Source: Oscillospiraceae bacterium
GTDB lineage: Bacteria; Bacillota_A; Clostridia; Oscillospirales; Ruminococcaceae
Assembly: GCA_017829075.1 (NCBI GenBank)
Contig: JAGAJA010000117.1
Span: 1 to 44,590, forward strand
Length of the DNA: 44,590 nucleotides
Reading direction: 5' to 3'
The stretch's first letter is position 1. The number at the start of each line of letters is the position of its first letter. The position numbers were made by a program, and so were the translations under genes. Below are positions 15,883-25,390 of the stretch, piece after piece. The notes beneath the pieces are model-generated. The model ran no database searches, was not told where the DNA came from, and worked only from the letters and a program-made list of their open reading frames with translations.

Positions 15883-18056
15883 TATTTCCTCAGCCTCCTT
15901 CTGCGTTTTCTCAGTGCTTTAAGATATTTCAGCAAATTCGGGTCGCATTCCGCGGTTTTTCCCGGAGAATAGAACAGCTCGTCCGCGGCGGAGCAGATGC
16001 TCTCCGCCTCCTGCGGCATAGACAGCCGCGCCGACAGGATATCCCTCACCTCTCCGCAGGAAAGATTGTTCTCCTCCATGCCGGAAATCCTTGCCGCCAG
16101 CCGCCTTGTGTAAATATATACCCGGCGTATCTTACCGGCTTTGCTTCTCATAGGATAGGTGATATTGAACCACAGCCAGCTCAGCGGCTTTCTGAACAGA
16201 AGGATCAGCAGCGCCGCAGCAACAACCCCTATCAGAATATATATCCACCCCGGAACCGTCGTTCCCTCTTCTCCAGCGTCTATTGCATACCGCGTTCCGT
16301 CAAAGTCTATCCACCCGCCGCCGGGTAAATAGATCTGAGTATAAGCATGAGCCTGCGCGTCGGTTATGTTGTACAGCCCGGTCTGCTCATCGTAGGTGCT
16401 TTCCGGAATAGCGTAACCCTCGCAGTACCTTGCTGGGATACCCGCAGCCCTAACAAGCAGCGTCATTGCGTTCGCGTAGTCGCTGCAAATTCCCCGGCGG
16501 CTCTCGAACAGGAAGTATTCAGCGCTGTTTTCCTCCGGAATGAACTCCAGATCGTAAACAAACCCCGCCTCGCCGAACCACCGCTCAATAGCCCGCGCCT
16601 TGTCGTAATCCGAAGCTATCCCAGCGGTTATCTCATCGGCAAGCTGCTGTATCTCCGGAGTTATCCCGTAATTTCCGACCGCCCTGTCGTACCGCTCGGC
16701 GTCCTCCATTTCATCAAGCAGATCATAGCCCTCGCCCCACGAAATGACATAGTTATCCATAGCGTCGTTTATCAGAGCCTCAAAACTGTCATGATCCAGC
16801 CTGCGCAGGAACTCCGCATTCTCGCTGTTTGTGTAGTGTCGGAGAGAATATGTAGCGTTCACCGGGAAAGCGAATTCCGTGAATATCTCCCCCCGCGGAT
16901 TTAGGTAAGTTCTGCCGCTTTTCTCCGGGATATACGCCTTGACCGTCCCGGAGGGGTGCATAACAACCCGCGTCGCCGAGCCGTCCTGTATTGATATAGT
17001 CATAAAGGAATATCGCGGCTCCTCTGCGGAAATTCCCTCCAGAATATCCCGGCTTTCCTCGGAAAGCTCCTCCTCATTCTCCTTCAGAGTTTTGAGCAGT
17101 TCAGAGGGGTTGCGGTTCACAGCGCCGGTTTCCCAGTTCGAATATCCCGTGTCGAAATCATAGCCGTCCGCGGAATAAACCACCCAGCCGCTTTCCACAC
17201 GGATATCAAAGCCCCAGCTCATCAAAATTCCGGGACTGTCGGTTTCCACCGTGAACAGCAGCTTCCCCTGCGGATCATTCAGACCGTAATTCACCGAAGA
17301 ATGGTTGGTGAAATTAGTAAGCCCGGAGTTGTAAAATCCACCGTTATTTTTCGGTACAAAGCTGTCGAGATAGCTTTGCAGCGGAGTTTCAGTGTTCTTC
17401 GGAAGAACAGCCACTATCAGCGTCAGCACCGCAGCAGCCGCACAGGATATTGCCGTGCGCCTCCTCCGCGTACTTTTTTCCTCGAACGACGCCATATTTT
17501 CCGGCGGACAGGGAACGGAAAGATTTGCGGAAGCAAAAATGAAGCACCCGGTCATTATCAGCATGAAATAAACCGGCAGTTCCCTTGCCGTCCTCGATGA
17601 AAGGATAGTCGGAATGAACATCAGCAGCATCAGGAAGCAGGGTCTAGGGCTTATCACCGAGAAATAACACCCGATAAACCCTATAACCAGCGCAAAGATG
17701 AACACCGCCGCCGAAGCGTAGATCAGATCAAAGCCCGCCGACGCGCTGAACAGGAAGTTCATGAAGCTGTCCTCCTCGGAAGGATACCACGAAGACGCGG
17801 CAGACCCCGCCAGCCACGCGGCAATGATCAGCGAGAAAATGCAGAGGGTCGTCGCAAGCGGGCGAAATCTCAGCTTGTAGAACAGCATGAATATCCCGGC
17901 GGTCAGAGCGGACATTATCAGAACGCTCGGCAGGAACTGGCTCCGGCATATCGTATACATCAGAGCCGCGCACACCGACAGCAGGTATAGGACTATCGGC
18001 AGCGGCGCAGCCCCGTCATATTTTACTCTTGCTTTTACTCTTTTTAAATTTTTCAT
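15882..18056 (-). CDS. Transglutaminase-like membrane protein (TgpA type)
   Basis: 724 aa. The N-terminal block has five to six hydrophobic helices (about 20-180) plus another near 200-220. A long extracytoplasmic region contains the transglutaminase core with the triad Cys524 (RRGICSDYAN), His570 (AQAHAYTQIY) and Asp584 (GWIDFDGT). A further membrane helix (about 603-622) leads to a cytoplasmic tail like DUF4129. The fold fits protein cross-linking or cysteine protease activity outside the membrane. It starts one base after the methyltransferase stop and overlaps DUF58, so all three are one operon. Confidence 0.88.
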   Translation of the reverse strand: MKNLKRVKARVKYDGAAPLPIVLYLLSVCAALMYTICRSQFLPSVLIMSALTAGIFMLFYKLRFRPLATTLCIFSLIIAAWLAGSAASSWYPSEEDSFMNFLFSASAGFDLIYASAAVFIFALVIGFIGCYFSVISPRPCFLMLLMFIPTILSSRTARELPVYFMLIMTGCFIFASANLSVPCPPENMASFEEKSTRRRRTAISCAAAAVLTLIVAVLPKNTETPLQSYLDSFVPKNNGGFYNSGLTNFTNHSSVNYGLNDPQGKLLFTVETDSPGILMSWGFDIRVESGWVVYSADGYDFDTGYSNWETGAVNRNPSELLKTLKENEEELSEESRDILEGISAEEPRYSFMTISIQDGSATRVVMHPSGTVKAYIPEKSGRTYLNPRGEIFTEFAFPVNATYSLRHYTNSENAEFLRRLDHDSFEALINDAMDNYVISWGEGYDLLDEMEDAERYDRAVGNYGITPEIQQLADEITAGIASDYDKARAIERWFGEAGFVYDLEFIPEENSAEYFLFESRRGICSDYANAMTLLVRAAGIPARYCEGYAIPESTYDEQTGLYNITDAQAHAYTQIYLPGGGWIDFDGTRYAIDAGEEGTTVPGWIYILIGVVAAALLILLFRKPLSWLWFNITYPMRSKAGKIRRVYIYTRRLAARISGMEENNLSCGEVRDILSARLSMPQEAESICSAADELFYSPGKTAECDPNLLKYLKALRKRRRRLRK

Positions 18057-18057
18057 T

Positions 18058-19176
18058 TCACTTAAAATAAGAATACAGACGGCACAGCATCATGCCGTTG
18101 TAAAGCTTGCGGTTCTTGTCCGCTTTCTGTCCGAAAATGTCCTCAAATTCCTCGTCCGGAGTGATAACATATAGCTGCGCACCGGAAAGCGGCAGCAGCC
18201 GTTCTCCCATGACCCGGTAGATCTCCCGCGCCTGCTCCACCTCAAGCATTCGCTCGCCGTATGGCGGGTTGGTAATTATCTTGAGTTCCTCCGCCGGAGG
18301 AGCGTAGTCCCTTATATCCCGGCGCTGAGCAGTAAGCTTTATCAGCGGCGAAGCCTTCTTCGCGTTGGAAAGAGTGAGGCTCACGCACTCTCCGTCATTG
18401 TCATAGCCAAAGGCGCGGAACTGAGCGTCCCTCTTTATCAGATCGGCGGCTTCCTCACGGGCTGCTCTCCACGCCTTGTCCGGAACAAGCCCCAGCCGCT
18501 CCGCTGCAAAGCTGCGGTTAAGTCCCGGCGCGATATTCAGCGCTTTCAGCCCTGCCTCTATCAGCAAAGTACCCGAACCGCAGAACGGATCGCATACCGT
18601 GTCGTTCTCACGCACTCTCGCAAGGTCGATTATCCCGGCGGCAAGGGTTTCCTTTATCGGCGCCGCGTTGGAGTCCCGGCGGTAGCCCCGCTTGTGCAGT
18701 CCCGCTCCGCTGGTGTCCAGCATCAGCGTTACCTCGTCCTTCATGATTGAGAAGCGGATCTGGGCGGTGGCTCCGGTTTCCGGCATGGTCTGCAATCCGT
18801 ATGCCTTGCAGAGGTTCACCGCCATTGCTTTTTTCACTATCTTCTGACAGGCTGGTATGCTTTTCAGCACGGAATTGAGCGAATGCCCGGTGTTCGGGAA
18901 TGCGTCGTATCTCCCGATATATTCCGACAGCGGCAGCGCCTTTATTCCCTCGAAAAGCTCGTCAAAGGTCTTGGCACGGAATTTCCCCAGAACTATACAG
19001 ACTCTTTCGGCTGTGGAAAGGAAGATATTTGCCTTTGCGCAAAGCTCCGGCGACCCGGTGAAGGTCACCCGCCCGTCCGAAACCGCAACGTCCTCCCCGC
19101 CTATCTTCTTAACTTCAAAGGACAGGGTCTTTTCTATCCCGAAGTGGCAGGGGGCAGTGTATGTTAATTTGGTCAT
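18058..19176 (-). CDS. THUMP-domain class I RNA methyltransferase (RlmL N-terminal/YpsC type)
   Basis: SAM-dependent guanine-N2 methyltransferase, probably of 23S rRNA, 372 aa. A THUMP RNA-binding domain (about 1-150) precedes the Rossmann methyltransferase. The latter has DPFCGSGTLLIEAGLKALNIAPG as SAM-binding motif and ITNPPYGERM as catalytic NPPY motif. AAGGG lies before the ATG. First gene of the operon with the TgpA-type and DUF58 genes, an odd functional mix. Confidence 0.92.
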   Translation of the reverse strand: MTKLTYTAPCHFGIEKTLSFEVKKIGGEDVAVSDGRVTFTGSPELCAKANIFLSTAERVCIVLGKFRAKTFDELFEGIKALPLSEYIGRYDAFPNTGHSLNSVLKSIPACQKIVKKAMAVNLCKAYGLQTMPETGATAQIRFSIMKDEVTLMLDTSGAGLHKRGYRRDSNAAPIKETLAAGIIDLARVRENDTVCDPFCGSGTLLIEAGLKALNIAPGLNRSFAAERLGLVPDKAWRAAREEAADLIKRDAQFRAFGYDNDGECVSLTLSNAKKASPLIKLTAQRRDIRDYAPPAEELKIITNPPYGERMLEVEQAREIYRVMGERLLPLSGAQLYVITPDEEFEDIFGQKADKNRKLYNGMMLCRLYSYFK

Positions 19177-19346
19177 TTATTATCCCTTTCTGAAAAAAAT
19201 ACTTCATATATATTGTAACATATAATTGCAATAATGTCCAATATTTCAGCGAAAATTTATACGATTATTTTTTGTGCACAATTACTATAAAATATACCGC
19301 GATTTAGGTTTGTTTGTCCAAATTCCACAGCTTGCCCGAAAACTTG

Positions 19347-19375
19347 TTGCAAAAAAATAAAATATAAGGTATAAT
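19347..19375 (+). promoter_or_regulatory. Promoter of pgi
   Basis: TTGCAA (19347-19352), 17-bp spacer, TATAAT (19370-19375), about 65 bp before the pgi start. The rest of 19177-19346 is AT-rich with nothing else recognisable. Confidence 0.75.
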
Positions 19376-19444
19376 AGAAATAGGCATAGCCGGCGCATAC
19401 AAAAATACAGATAATAATGCGCTGTGAAAGGAGAAAAAATTAAA

Positions 19445-20785
19445 ATGGGCATTAAACTAGACGACAAATATTTAAGCAGCTTCGTTGCGGAGCACGAGCT
19501 TACCGCTATCGCTCCCGCAGTCAAGGCAGCACACGACCAGCTTGTAAACAGAAACGGTCTTGGAAACGACTTCCTCGGCTGGATCGACCTGCCGGTAGAT
19601 TACGACAAGGAAGAATTTGAGAGGATCAAAAAGGCTGCCGCAAAAATCAAGAGCGACAGCGAGGTGCTTATCGTTATCGGTATCGGCGGCTCCTACCTCG
19701 GCGCAAGAGCAGTTATCGAGGCGATAAAGTCCAGCCTTTACAACAGCCTGAAAAAAGATACCCCCGACATCTACTTCATCGGAAACTCCATCAGCCCCAC
19801 CTACCTCAGCGAGGTAGTTTCTCTGGTAGAGGGCAGGGATTTCTCGGTAAATATAATCTCCAAGTCCGGCACTACCACCGAGCCGGCTCTGGCGTTCCGC
19901 GTATTCCGCGACCTGCTTGTTGAGCGCTACGGCGAGGACGGCGCAAAGGGCAGGATCTACGCCACCACTGACAAGGCAAAGGGCACCCTCAAGGAGCTTT
20001 CCGACAAGAAAGGCTATGAAACCTTCGTTGTTCCGGACGACGTTGGAGGACGCTTCTCCGTTCTCACCGCCGTGGGACTTCTCCCCATTGCCTGCGCAGG
20101 CTGCGACATCGACGCTCTGATGAAGGGCGCTGCCGACGCAAGAGAAGAATATTCCGTCTGCGACCTCGAAAAGAACAACAGCTACAAGTATGCTGCTCTC
20201 CGCAACATTCTCTACCGCAAGGGCAAGAGCGTTGAAATGCTCATCAGCTACGAGCCCAGCTTCGCAATGATGAACGAGTGGTACAAGCAGCTCTTCGGCG
20301 AGAGCGAGGGCAAGGACAACAAGGGCATCTACCCCTCCTCCGCAGTATTCTCCACCGACCTGCACTCCCTCGGTCAGTTCATTCAGGACGGCTCCAGAGT
20401 CATGTTTGAAACGGTGGTTCAGTTCGCAAAGCCCCAGAAGGAATTCTTCCTCAAGGACGACCCCACCAACGTTGACGGTCTGAACTTCCTGTCAAATCAG
20501 AATATGTCAGTCGTAAACCGCAAGGCTTTCGAGGGTACAGTTATCGCACATACCGAGGGCGGAGTTCCGAATATCGTGCTCGAAGTACCTGAGCTTAACG
20601 AATATGAGCTTGGATATATCATCTACTTCTTCGAAAAGGCGTGCGCAATAAGCGGCTATCTGCTCGGCGTAAATCCGTTCAACCAGCCCGGCGTAGAAAG
20701 CTACAAGAAGAATATGTTCGCGCTCCTCGGCAAGCCCGGCTATGAGAGCCAGAAGGCAGAGCTTGAAGCAAAGCTCGGTCTTTGA
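19445..20785 (+). CDS. pgi: Glucose-6-phosphate isomerase
   Basis: Interconverts glucose 6-phosphate and fructose 6-phosphate in glycolysis and gluconeogenesis. 446 aa, typical of the short Gram-positive form. Signatures: [35 protein letters not shown] (phosphate-binding SKSGTT) and [15 protein letters not shown] near the C-terminus. ATG 19445 follows AAAGGAG. Own promoter; the next gene is 75 bp downstream on the same strand. Confidence 0.97.
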   Translation: MGIKLDDKYLSSFVAEHELTAIAPAVKAAHDQLVNRNGLGNDFLGWIDLPVDYDKEEFERIKKAAAKIKSDSEVLIVIGIGGSYLGARAVIEAIKSSLYNSLKKDTPDIYFIGNSISPTYLSEVVSLVEGRDFSVNIISKSGTTTEPALAFRVFRDLLVERYGEDGAKGRIYATTDKAKGTLKELSDKKGYETFVVPDDVGGRFSVLTAVGLLPIACAGCDIDALMKGAADAREEYSVCDLEKNNSYKYAALRNILYRKGKSVEMLISYEPSFAMMNEWYKQLFGESEGKDNKGIYPSSAVFSTDLHSLGQFIQDGSRVMFETVVQFAKPQKEFFLKDDPTNVDGLNFLSNQNMSVVNRKAFEGTVIAHTEGGVPNIVLEVPELNEYELGYIIYFFEKACAISGYLLGVNPFNQPGVESYKKNMFALLGKPGYESQKAELEAKLGL

Positions 20786-20860
20786 TCAGCATTTCGGGAA
20801 AGAACCGCTCCGGCGGTTCTCTCCTCAGCAATATAAACTATACATTCATGGAGGTTCACT

Positions 20861-21265
20861 ATGATTAAGCTTATCACAGGCAAGAGAGGCACCGGCAAGA
20901 CCAAGATCCTTATCGACGCTATCCACGACGCAGAGAACAAGTCCAACGGCAACGTTGTAGCTATCCAGAAGGGTTCTTCTCTCAACACCGACATCACCCC
21001 CAAGGTTCGCCTCGTAAATATCGAGGATTATGCTATTGACGGAGTTGAGGCTTTCTACGGCTTCGTTGCAGGAATTCTTGCTTCCGACTATGACTGCACC
21101 GATATCTTTGTTGACGCTACTCTCAAGATCGTAGGCAGAGATTACGAAAAGGTCGGCGAAATGTTCGACAAGCTGGCTAAGATTTCAGCAGATACCACAA
21201 TTACCTGCACCATTTCCGCAGACAATTCTGAGCTTTCTGACAATATGAAGAAATATATTGTCTGA
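20861..21265 (+). CDS. Small P-loop NTPase-like protein
   Basis: 134 aa. Walker A GKRGTGKT begins at residue 7, right after MIKLIT. A Walker-B-like stretch is DCTDIFVDATL around 82-92. The protein is a minimal P-loop fold with no extra domain. GGAGGT precedes the ATG. It sits between pgi and rpmF. I do not recognise a characterised family; a nucleotide-binding role is supported by the motif, the biological process is unknown. Confidence 0.75.
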   Translation: MIKLITGKRGTGKTKILIDAIHDAENKSNGNVVAIQKGSSLNTDITPKVRLVNIEDYAIDGVEAFYGFVAGILASDYDCTDIFVDATLKIVGRDYEKVGEMFDKLAKISADTTITCTISADNSELSDNMKKYIV

Positions 21266-21280
21266 TTTTTCAGAAAACAC

Positions 21281-21309
21281 TTGACAAATCAAAAATAGCG
21301 TGTTATAAT
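21281..21309 (+). promoter_or_regulatory. Promoter of rpmF
   Basis: TTGACA (21281-21286), 17-bp spacer, TATAAT (21304-21309): a perfect sigma-A promoter about 75 bp before rpmF. Confidence 0.85.
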
Positions 21310-21384
21310 ATTAAGCGTGACTTTAAAAGAATTCGTTTGATCGGGTTCTTAGGAATGATTAATATTGTATAAGGGGGTGCAATA

Positions 21385-21567
21385 ATGGCAGTTCCGAAGA
21401 GAAAGGTATCTCGCGCAAGACGTGATAAAAGACGTTCACAGGTATGGAAGTTATCTGCACCTGCTTTCTCACGCTGCAAGCAGTGCGGTGAGCTGAAGCT
21501 CGCTCACAGAGTTTGCGGAAATTGCGGTTATTACAATGATAAGGTTGTTATCGCTAAGGAAGCGTAA
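21385..21567 (+). CDS. rpmF: 50S ribosomal protein L32
   Basis: 60 aa. It begins AVPKRKVSRARRDKRRSQVWKL and carries two CxxC pairs (CKQCGEL and CGNCGYY) that bind zinc, so this is the zinc-containing form. AAGGGGG precedes the ATG. In many bacteria rpmF follows a DUF177 (YceD) gene; here it has its own consensus promoter and follows a P-loop protein instead. Confidence 0.97.
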   Translation: MAVPKRKVSRARRDKRRSQVWKLSAPAFSRCKQCGELKLAHRVCGNCGYYNDKVVIAKEA

Positions 21568-21607
21568 TCACACAGCATTGAGTAACTAAACAACAGTTTA
21601 CGGGAAG

Positions 21608-21635
21608 TCCCTCCGGCAATGCCGGGGGGATTTTT
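21608..21635 (+). terminator. Terminator of rpmF
   Basis: TCCCTCCGGC (21608-21617) / GCCGGGGGGA (21621-21630), with G-T pairing at one position, loop AAT, followed by TTTTT. Confidence 0.85.
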
Positions 21636-21746
21636 GCTGATTTATGCTGATTTGTTGTGATTTACTTGAAATAATAGAGGAAATGTGTTATACTATTATT
21701 ATATTGTTTATAAAATATTTGACCGCAGTGAAAGTTGAGGTAATTT

Positions 21747-23063
21747 ATGCAGGTAGTAGCAATTGTGGGCAGACCGAACGTCGGAAAGTCCACGCTTTTC
21801 AATAAGCTCGTAGGACAGCGCCTGTCCATTGTTGACGACAAGCCGGGAGTCACCCGGGACAGAATTTACAGCCGCTGTGAATGGCTCGGCAAGGAGTTCA
21901 TGCTCATCGACACCGGCGGTATTGAGCCGAAAACTGATGACGTTATCCTCGCCCAGATGAGAGAGCAGGCAATGCTCGCGGTGGAGCGCGCAGACGCGAT
22001 AATTTTCGTCACCGACATCACCACCGGAGTCACCGCCAACGACAGTGACGTTGCCTCCATGCTGATAAAGAGCGGAAAGCCGGTTGTCCTCGCCGTAAAC
22101 AAGGTTGACGGCATCGGCGCCCCGCCCCCTGAGATCTATGAGTTCTATAACCTCGGACTCGGCGACCCGATCGCGGTTTCCTCCGTCCACGGTCACGGAA
22201 CAGGCGATCTGCTTGAGGCTGTTTTCAATAACCTCCCGCCGGAGGAGCCGGACGATTACGACGAGGACGCAATAAAGGTCGCAGTTATCGGCAAGCCAAA
22301 CGTCGGCAAGTCCTCCCTGATAAACCAGATTGCCGGTGAAGAGCGCTCCATAGTTTCCGACATCGCCGGAACCACCCGCGACGCGATAGACACCGAAATA
22401 ACCCGCGGCGATGACAAGTTCATCTTCATCGACACCGCCGGAATGCGCCGCAAAGCAAAGGTAACTGAGAACATCGAGCATTTCAGCGTGCTCCGCGCGC
22501 TTATGGCGGTAGACCGGGCGGACGTGTGCGTTATCGTGATAGACGCGACAGTCGGCTTCACAGAGCAGGACAGCAAGGTTGCCGGCTACGCCCACGACAA
22601 GGGCAAGGCATGTGTTATCGCCGTAAACAAGTGGGACGCAGTAGAGGACAAGACCGACAAGACCATGGAGGAATTCCGCAAAAAACTGGAGGTGGATTTC
22701 TCCTTTATGTCCTATGCGCCGTTTGTATTCATTTCCGCAAAGACCGGACAGCGCATCGACAAGCTGTTCGACCTGATAAAATACACCCACGAACAGCACA
22801 GCACCCGCATTTCCACCGGCGTACTCAATGATATGCTGAACTATGCTACCTCAAGAGTTCAGCCGCCGAGCGACAAGGGCAAGCGCCTGAAGCTCTACTA
22901 CATGACACAGGCTTCGGTATGCCCGCCTAATTTCGTTATCTTCTGCAACAGCCGGGAGCTTTTCCACTACTCCTATCAGCGGTATATCGAAAACCAGCTT
23001 CGGGAAACTTTCGGGCTTGACGCAACTCCTATAAAGATCACTATCCGCGAAAGAGGCGAATAA
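21747..23063 (+). CDS. der: Ribosome biogenesis GTPase Der
   Basis: Essential double-GTPase for 50S subunit assembly, 438 aa. G domain 1 starts with GRPNVGKST (residues 7-15) and G domain 2 with GKPNVGKSS near 184; each has its DxxG and NKxD motifs (DTGG, NKVD; DTAG, NKWD). The C-terminal KH-like domain is present and ends KITIRERGE. The stop overlaps the next start (TAATG), beginning a coupled der-membrane protein-plsY run. Confidence 0.97.
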   Translation: MQVVAIVGRPNVGKSTLFNKLVGQRLSIVDDKPGVTRDRIYSRCEWLGKEFMLIDTGGIEPKTDDVILAQMREQAMLAVERADAIIFVTDITTGVTANDSDVASMLIKSGKPVVLAVNKVDGIGAPPPEIYEFYNLGLGDPIAVSSVHGHGTGDLLEAVFNNLPPEEPDDYDEDAIKVAVIGKPNVGKSSLINQIAGEERSIVSDIAGTTRDAIDTEITRGDDKFIFIDTAGMRRKAKVTENIEHFSVLRALMAVDRADVCVIVIDATVGFTEQDSKVAGYAHDKGKACVIAVNKWDAVEDKTDKTMEEFRKKLEVDFSFMSYAPFVFISAKTGQRIDKLFDLIKYTHEQHSTRISTGVLNDMLNYATSRVQPPSDKGKRLKLYYMTQASVCPPNFVIFCNSRELFHYSYQRYIENQLRETFGLDATPIKITIRERGE

Positions 23064-23635
23064 TGGAGCGTATTCTGTCGGATTTCCGCCGAAAACGGGC
23101 GAAAATGCTTGTTATCTGCTCCGTTATCGCGGCGGCGGTATGCGCGGCGGTATGGCTGCCGCTGCTCTTCTCCGGCGGCTGGGCTGAATGGCTGAGATGG
23201 GTTTGCATATCTGCGGCGGGCATTATCTCCGGGGCAATGATAATCCTCCTCTCGAAAGCCTTCGCCGAAACCCTGATAATCGCCCCGAAAAAGCTCGCGG
23301 CGCAGATCTCCGCAATGCCGGAGCAGGAAAAATCAGAGGTTATCGCCGCGTATCCGCAGGCAAAAGCCCTCGGAGAACGCTGGTTCCTGCCGGAGCATAT
23401 TCTGTTCTACACAAACCGCCGGGCAGTTATTCTGCGTTATGATGCAATAAAGACGATCTCCCAGCAGAACGGCGACCTGCGGCTCGGCACCTCCTACGGA
23501 GATATGATAATGCCGGTAAGATCCGGAGAAAATCCCGGAATAATCTATGCGCTTCTCCGGGACAGAAACCCCGCGATAAAGCCCGAAAATTCCGGAGAAA
23601 ACAACAGCAAGTCGAAAGGACATAACAAACTATGA
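23063..23635 (+). CDS. Membrane protein of unknown function
   Basis: 190 aa. A basic N-terminus (MERILSDFRRKRAKM) precedes two membrane helices (about 15-37 and 46-66). A cytoplasmic domain of beta character follows (ILFYTNRRAVILRYDAIKTISQQNGDLRLGTSYG), somewhat like PH-type domains of small membrane proteins. The ATG overlaps the der stop, and its own stop overlaps plsY. The position suggests envelope or lipid biology, but nothing specific can be assigned. Confidence 0.78.
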   Translation: MERILSDFRRKRAKMLVICSVIAAAVCAAVWLPLLFSGGWAEWLRWVCISAAGIISGAMIILLSKAFAETLIIAPKKLAAQISAMPEQEKSEVIAAYPQAKALGERWFLPEHILFYTNRRAVILRYDAIKTISQQNGDLRLGTSYGDMIMPVRSGENPGIIYALLRDRNPAIKPENSGENNSKSKGHNKL

Positions 23636-24294
23636 TATGGATCTGCTATTTGATCATGCTTGTCGTACCCTATCTTCTGGGCGGCATAAACACCTCGATC
23701 ATCGTGACTAAGCTCCGCACCGGACAGGATATCCGCACCATGGGCAGCGGAAACGCAGGACTTACAAACTCCCTCAGAACTCAGGGAAAAGCGACTGCGG
23801 CTATCGTGCTTCTCGGCGACGTAGCTAAGGCGGTGCTTTCCGTCTGGATCGTGCGGATGTCGTTCCTGTTTATCGGCGGAGTTGACACCACCGTGCTTGA
23901 GAACAACATGAACTGGGTAGGCTACATGGCGGTATTTATGACGGTAGTTGGACACGTTTTCCCGGTTTATTACGGTTTCCGCGGAGGAAAGGGCGTTCTG
24001 GCGGCTATCTCGGCGATATTCACGCTGGACTGGCGCTCCGCCTGCATTCTGCTGGGAGTATTCATTGTAATTGTCGCAATAACACGCTATGTTTCCCTCG
24101 GTAGCTGCATTTCTTCCGCCCTGTTCGGATTTACCGCGCTGGGGTTTGATTATTTCCTCGACGGCGACCCGGCGGGAATTATCTGCGCGATAATAGGACT
24201 GTTCACCTCTGCGCTGATAATCTACAAGCACCATGCTAACATAAAAAGACTTATCTCCCACACTGAAAAGAAGCTCGGAGAAAAATCGAAGTAA
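23632..24294 (+). CDS. plsY: Acyl-phosphate:glycerol-3-phosphate acyltransferase PlsY
   Basis: Integral membrane enzyme transferring an acyl group from acyl phosphate to glycerol 3-phosphate, the first acylation of phospholipid synthesis. 220 aa with several membrane helices. PlsY motif 1 is IRTMGSGNAGLTNSLRTQG, motif 2 GHVFPVYYGFRGGKGVLA, and a motif-3-like segment is KHHANIKRL near the end. The insertion around VGGVDTTVLENNMNWV between helices makes it somewhat longer than the family norm. gpsA, which makes its substrate, follows. Confidence 0.93.
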   Translation: MIWICYLIMLVVPYLLGGINTSIIVTKLRTGQDIRTMGSGNAGLTNSLRTQGKATAAIVLLGDVAKAVLSVWIVRMSFLFIGGVDTTVLENNMNWVGYMAVFMTVVGHVFPVYYGFRGGKGVLAAISAIFTLDWRSACILLGVFIVIVAITRYVSLGSCISSALFGFTALGFDYFLDGDPAGIICAIIGLFTSALIIYKHHANIKRLISHTEKKLGEKSK

Positions 24295-24365
24295 AATCAC
24301 TCAGAACTAACCGATGATCATTTTTCAAGGACAATGAAACCAAAAATCTGGAGGTCTATCATATC

Positions 24366-25367
24366 ATGGCAAAGATAGCAATACTCGGCTGCGGCTATGG
24401 CACGGCTCTGGGAGTACTTTTCAGCACCTATGGACACGAGGTTGTCACATGGACAAAATTCGAGCAGGAAGCGGAACTTCTGCGCACCGAGCGCGAGCAC
24501 AAGCGGCTGCTCCCCGGAGTAAAGCTGCCGGATAATCTAGGAGTTACCACCGACGTTCGCTGCGTAAGCGGCGCGGATTTCGTGGTTGTCGCTATCCCCT
24601 CGCCGTTTTTTCGCGAGGCTGTGCAGGCGGTGAAGCCGTATATTGACAAATGCTCCGTTGTGATAAATGTCAGCAAGGGTCTTGAAGCCTCCACCGGCTA
24701 CCGCCTCTCCCAGATACTCACCGAAGAGCTGCCGGAAAATCCCGTGGGAGTTATCACCGGCCCCTGCCATGCCGAGGAAATAGCAAGGCTTGTCCCCACC
24801 ACCGAGGTCTGCTCCGGCTATCAGGACGGGATTGCCGAGTATATTCAGCGCACTCTCTCCAATGAGAGATACCGCATTTATGTCAACGACGACGTTCCCG
24901 GCTGCGAGCTTGGCGGAGTGCTGAAAAATCCCATCGCTCTTGGCTGCGGAATTGCCAGAGGAATGGGGCTTGGCGATAACACCGTCGCTGCACTCATGAC
25001 CCGCGGAATGACCGAGATAACCCGGCTCGGAGTTGCCCTCGGCGCAAACTGGAAAACCTTCACCGGAATGGCGGGAATAGGCGACCTTATCGTCACCTGC
25101 ACCTCCCTTCATTCCCGTAATTTCCGCGCCGGAAACCTCATCGGCAATGGAACACCCGCAGCAGAAGCAGTGGCGCAGGTCGGCACGGTAGAGGGCTACA
25201 CCAGCAGCAAAATAGCCTATAAGCTGGCGCAGGAGCGCGGAATAGACACTCCCATAATCGAGCAGATAGTGAAGATCTGCTATGAGGGAAGCGACCCCAA
25301 AGCAAGCATTTCCGCACTTATGACAAGAGAAACACGGCACGAGCGTGAGATATTCTGGACTGACTGA
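24366..25367 (+). CDS. gpsA: NAD(P)H-dependent glycerol-3-phosphate dehydrogenase
   Basis: Reduces dihydroxyacetone phosphate to glycerol 3-phosphate for phospholipid synthesis. 333 aa. The dinucleotide-binding motif is ILGCGYGTALGVLF (G-x-G-x2-(G/A)-like). The catalytic lysine region is GVLKNPIALGCGIARGMGLGDN and the C-terminal half has MAGIGDLIVTCTSLHSRN. Downstream of plsY with a good GGAGG site. Confidence 0.95.
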   Translation: MAKIAILGCGYGTALGVLFSTYGHEVVTWTKFEQEAELLRTEREHKRLLPGVKLPDNLGVTTDVRCVSGADFVVVAIPSPFFREAVQAVKPYIDKCSVVINVSKGLEASTGYRLSQILTEELPENPVGVITGPCHAEEIARLVPTTEVCSGYQDGIAEYIQRTLSNERYRIYVNDDVPGCELGGVLKNPIALGCGIARGMGLGDNTVAALMTRGMTEITRLGVALGANWKTFTGMAGIGDLIVTCTSLHSRNFRAGNLIGNGTPAAEAVAQVGTVEGYTSSKIAYKLAQERGIDTPIIEQIVKICYEGSDPKASISALMTRETRHEREIFWTD

Positions 25368-25390
25368 TCTGACCTGACTAAGGAGCTTCT

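Noticed and set aside
19472..20365. Minus-strand open frame (297 codons)
   Set aside because: Antisense of pgi; Val/Ala/Gly-rich composition typical of shadow frames.
21708..22799. Long minus-strand open frame (363 codons)
   Set aside because: Antisense of der, which has two intact GTPase domains; no ribosome site or motif supports the reverse frame.
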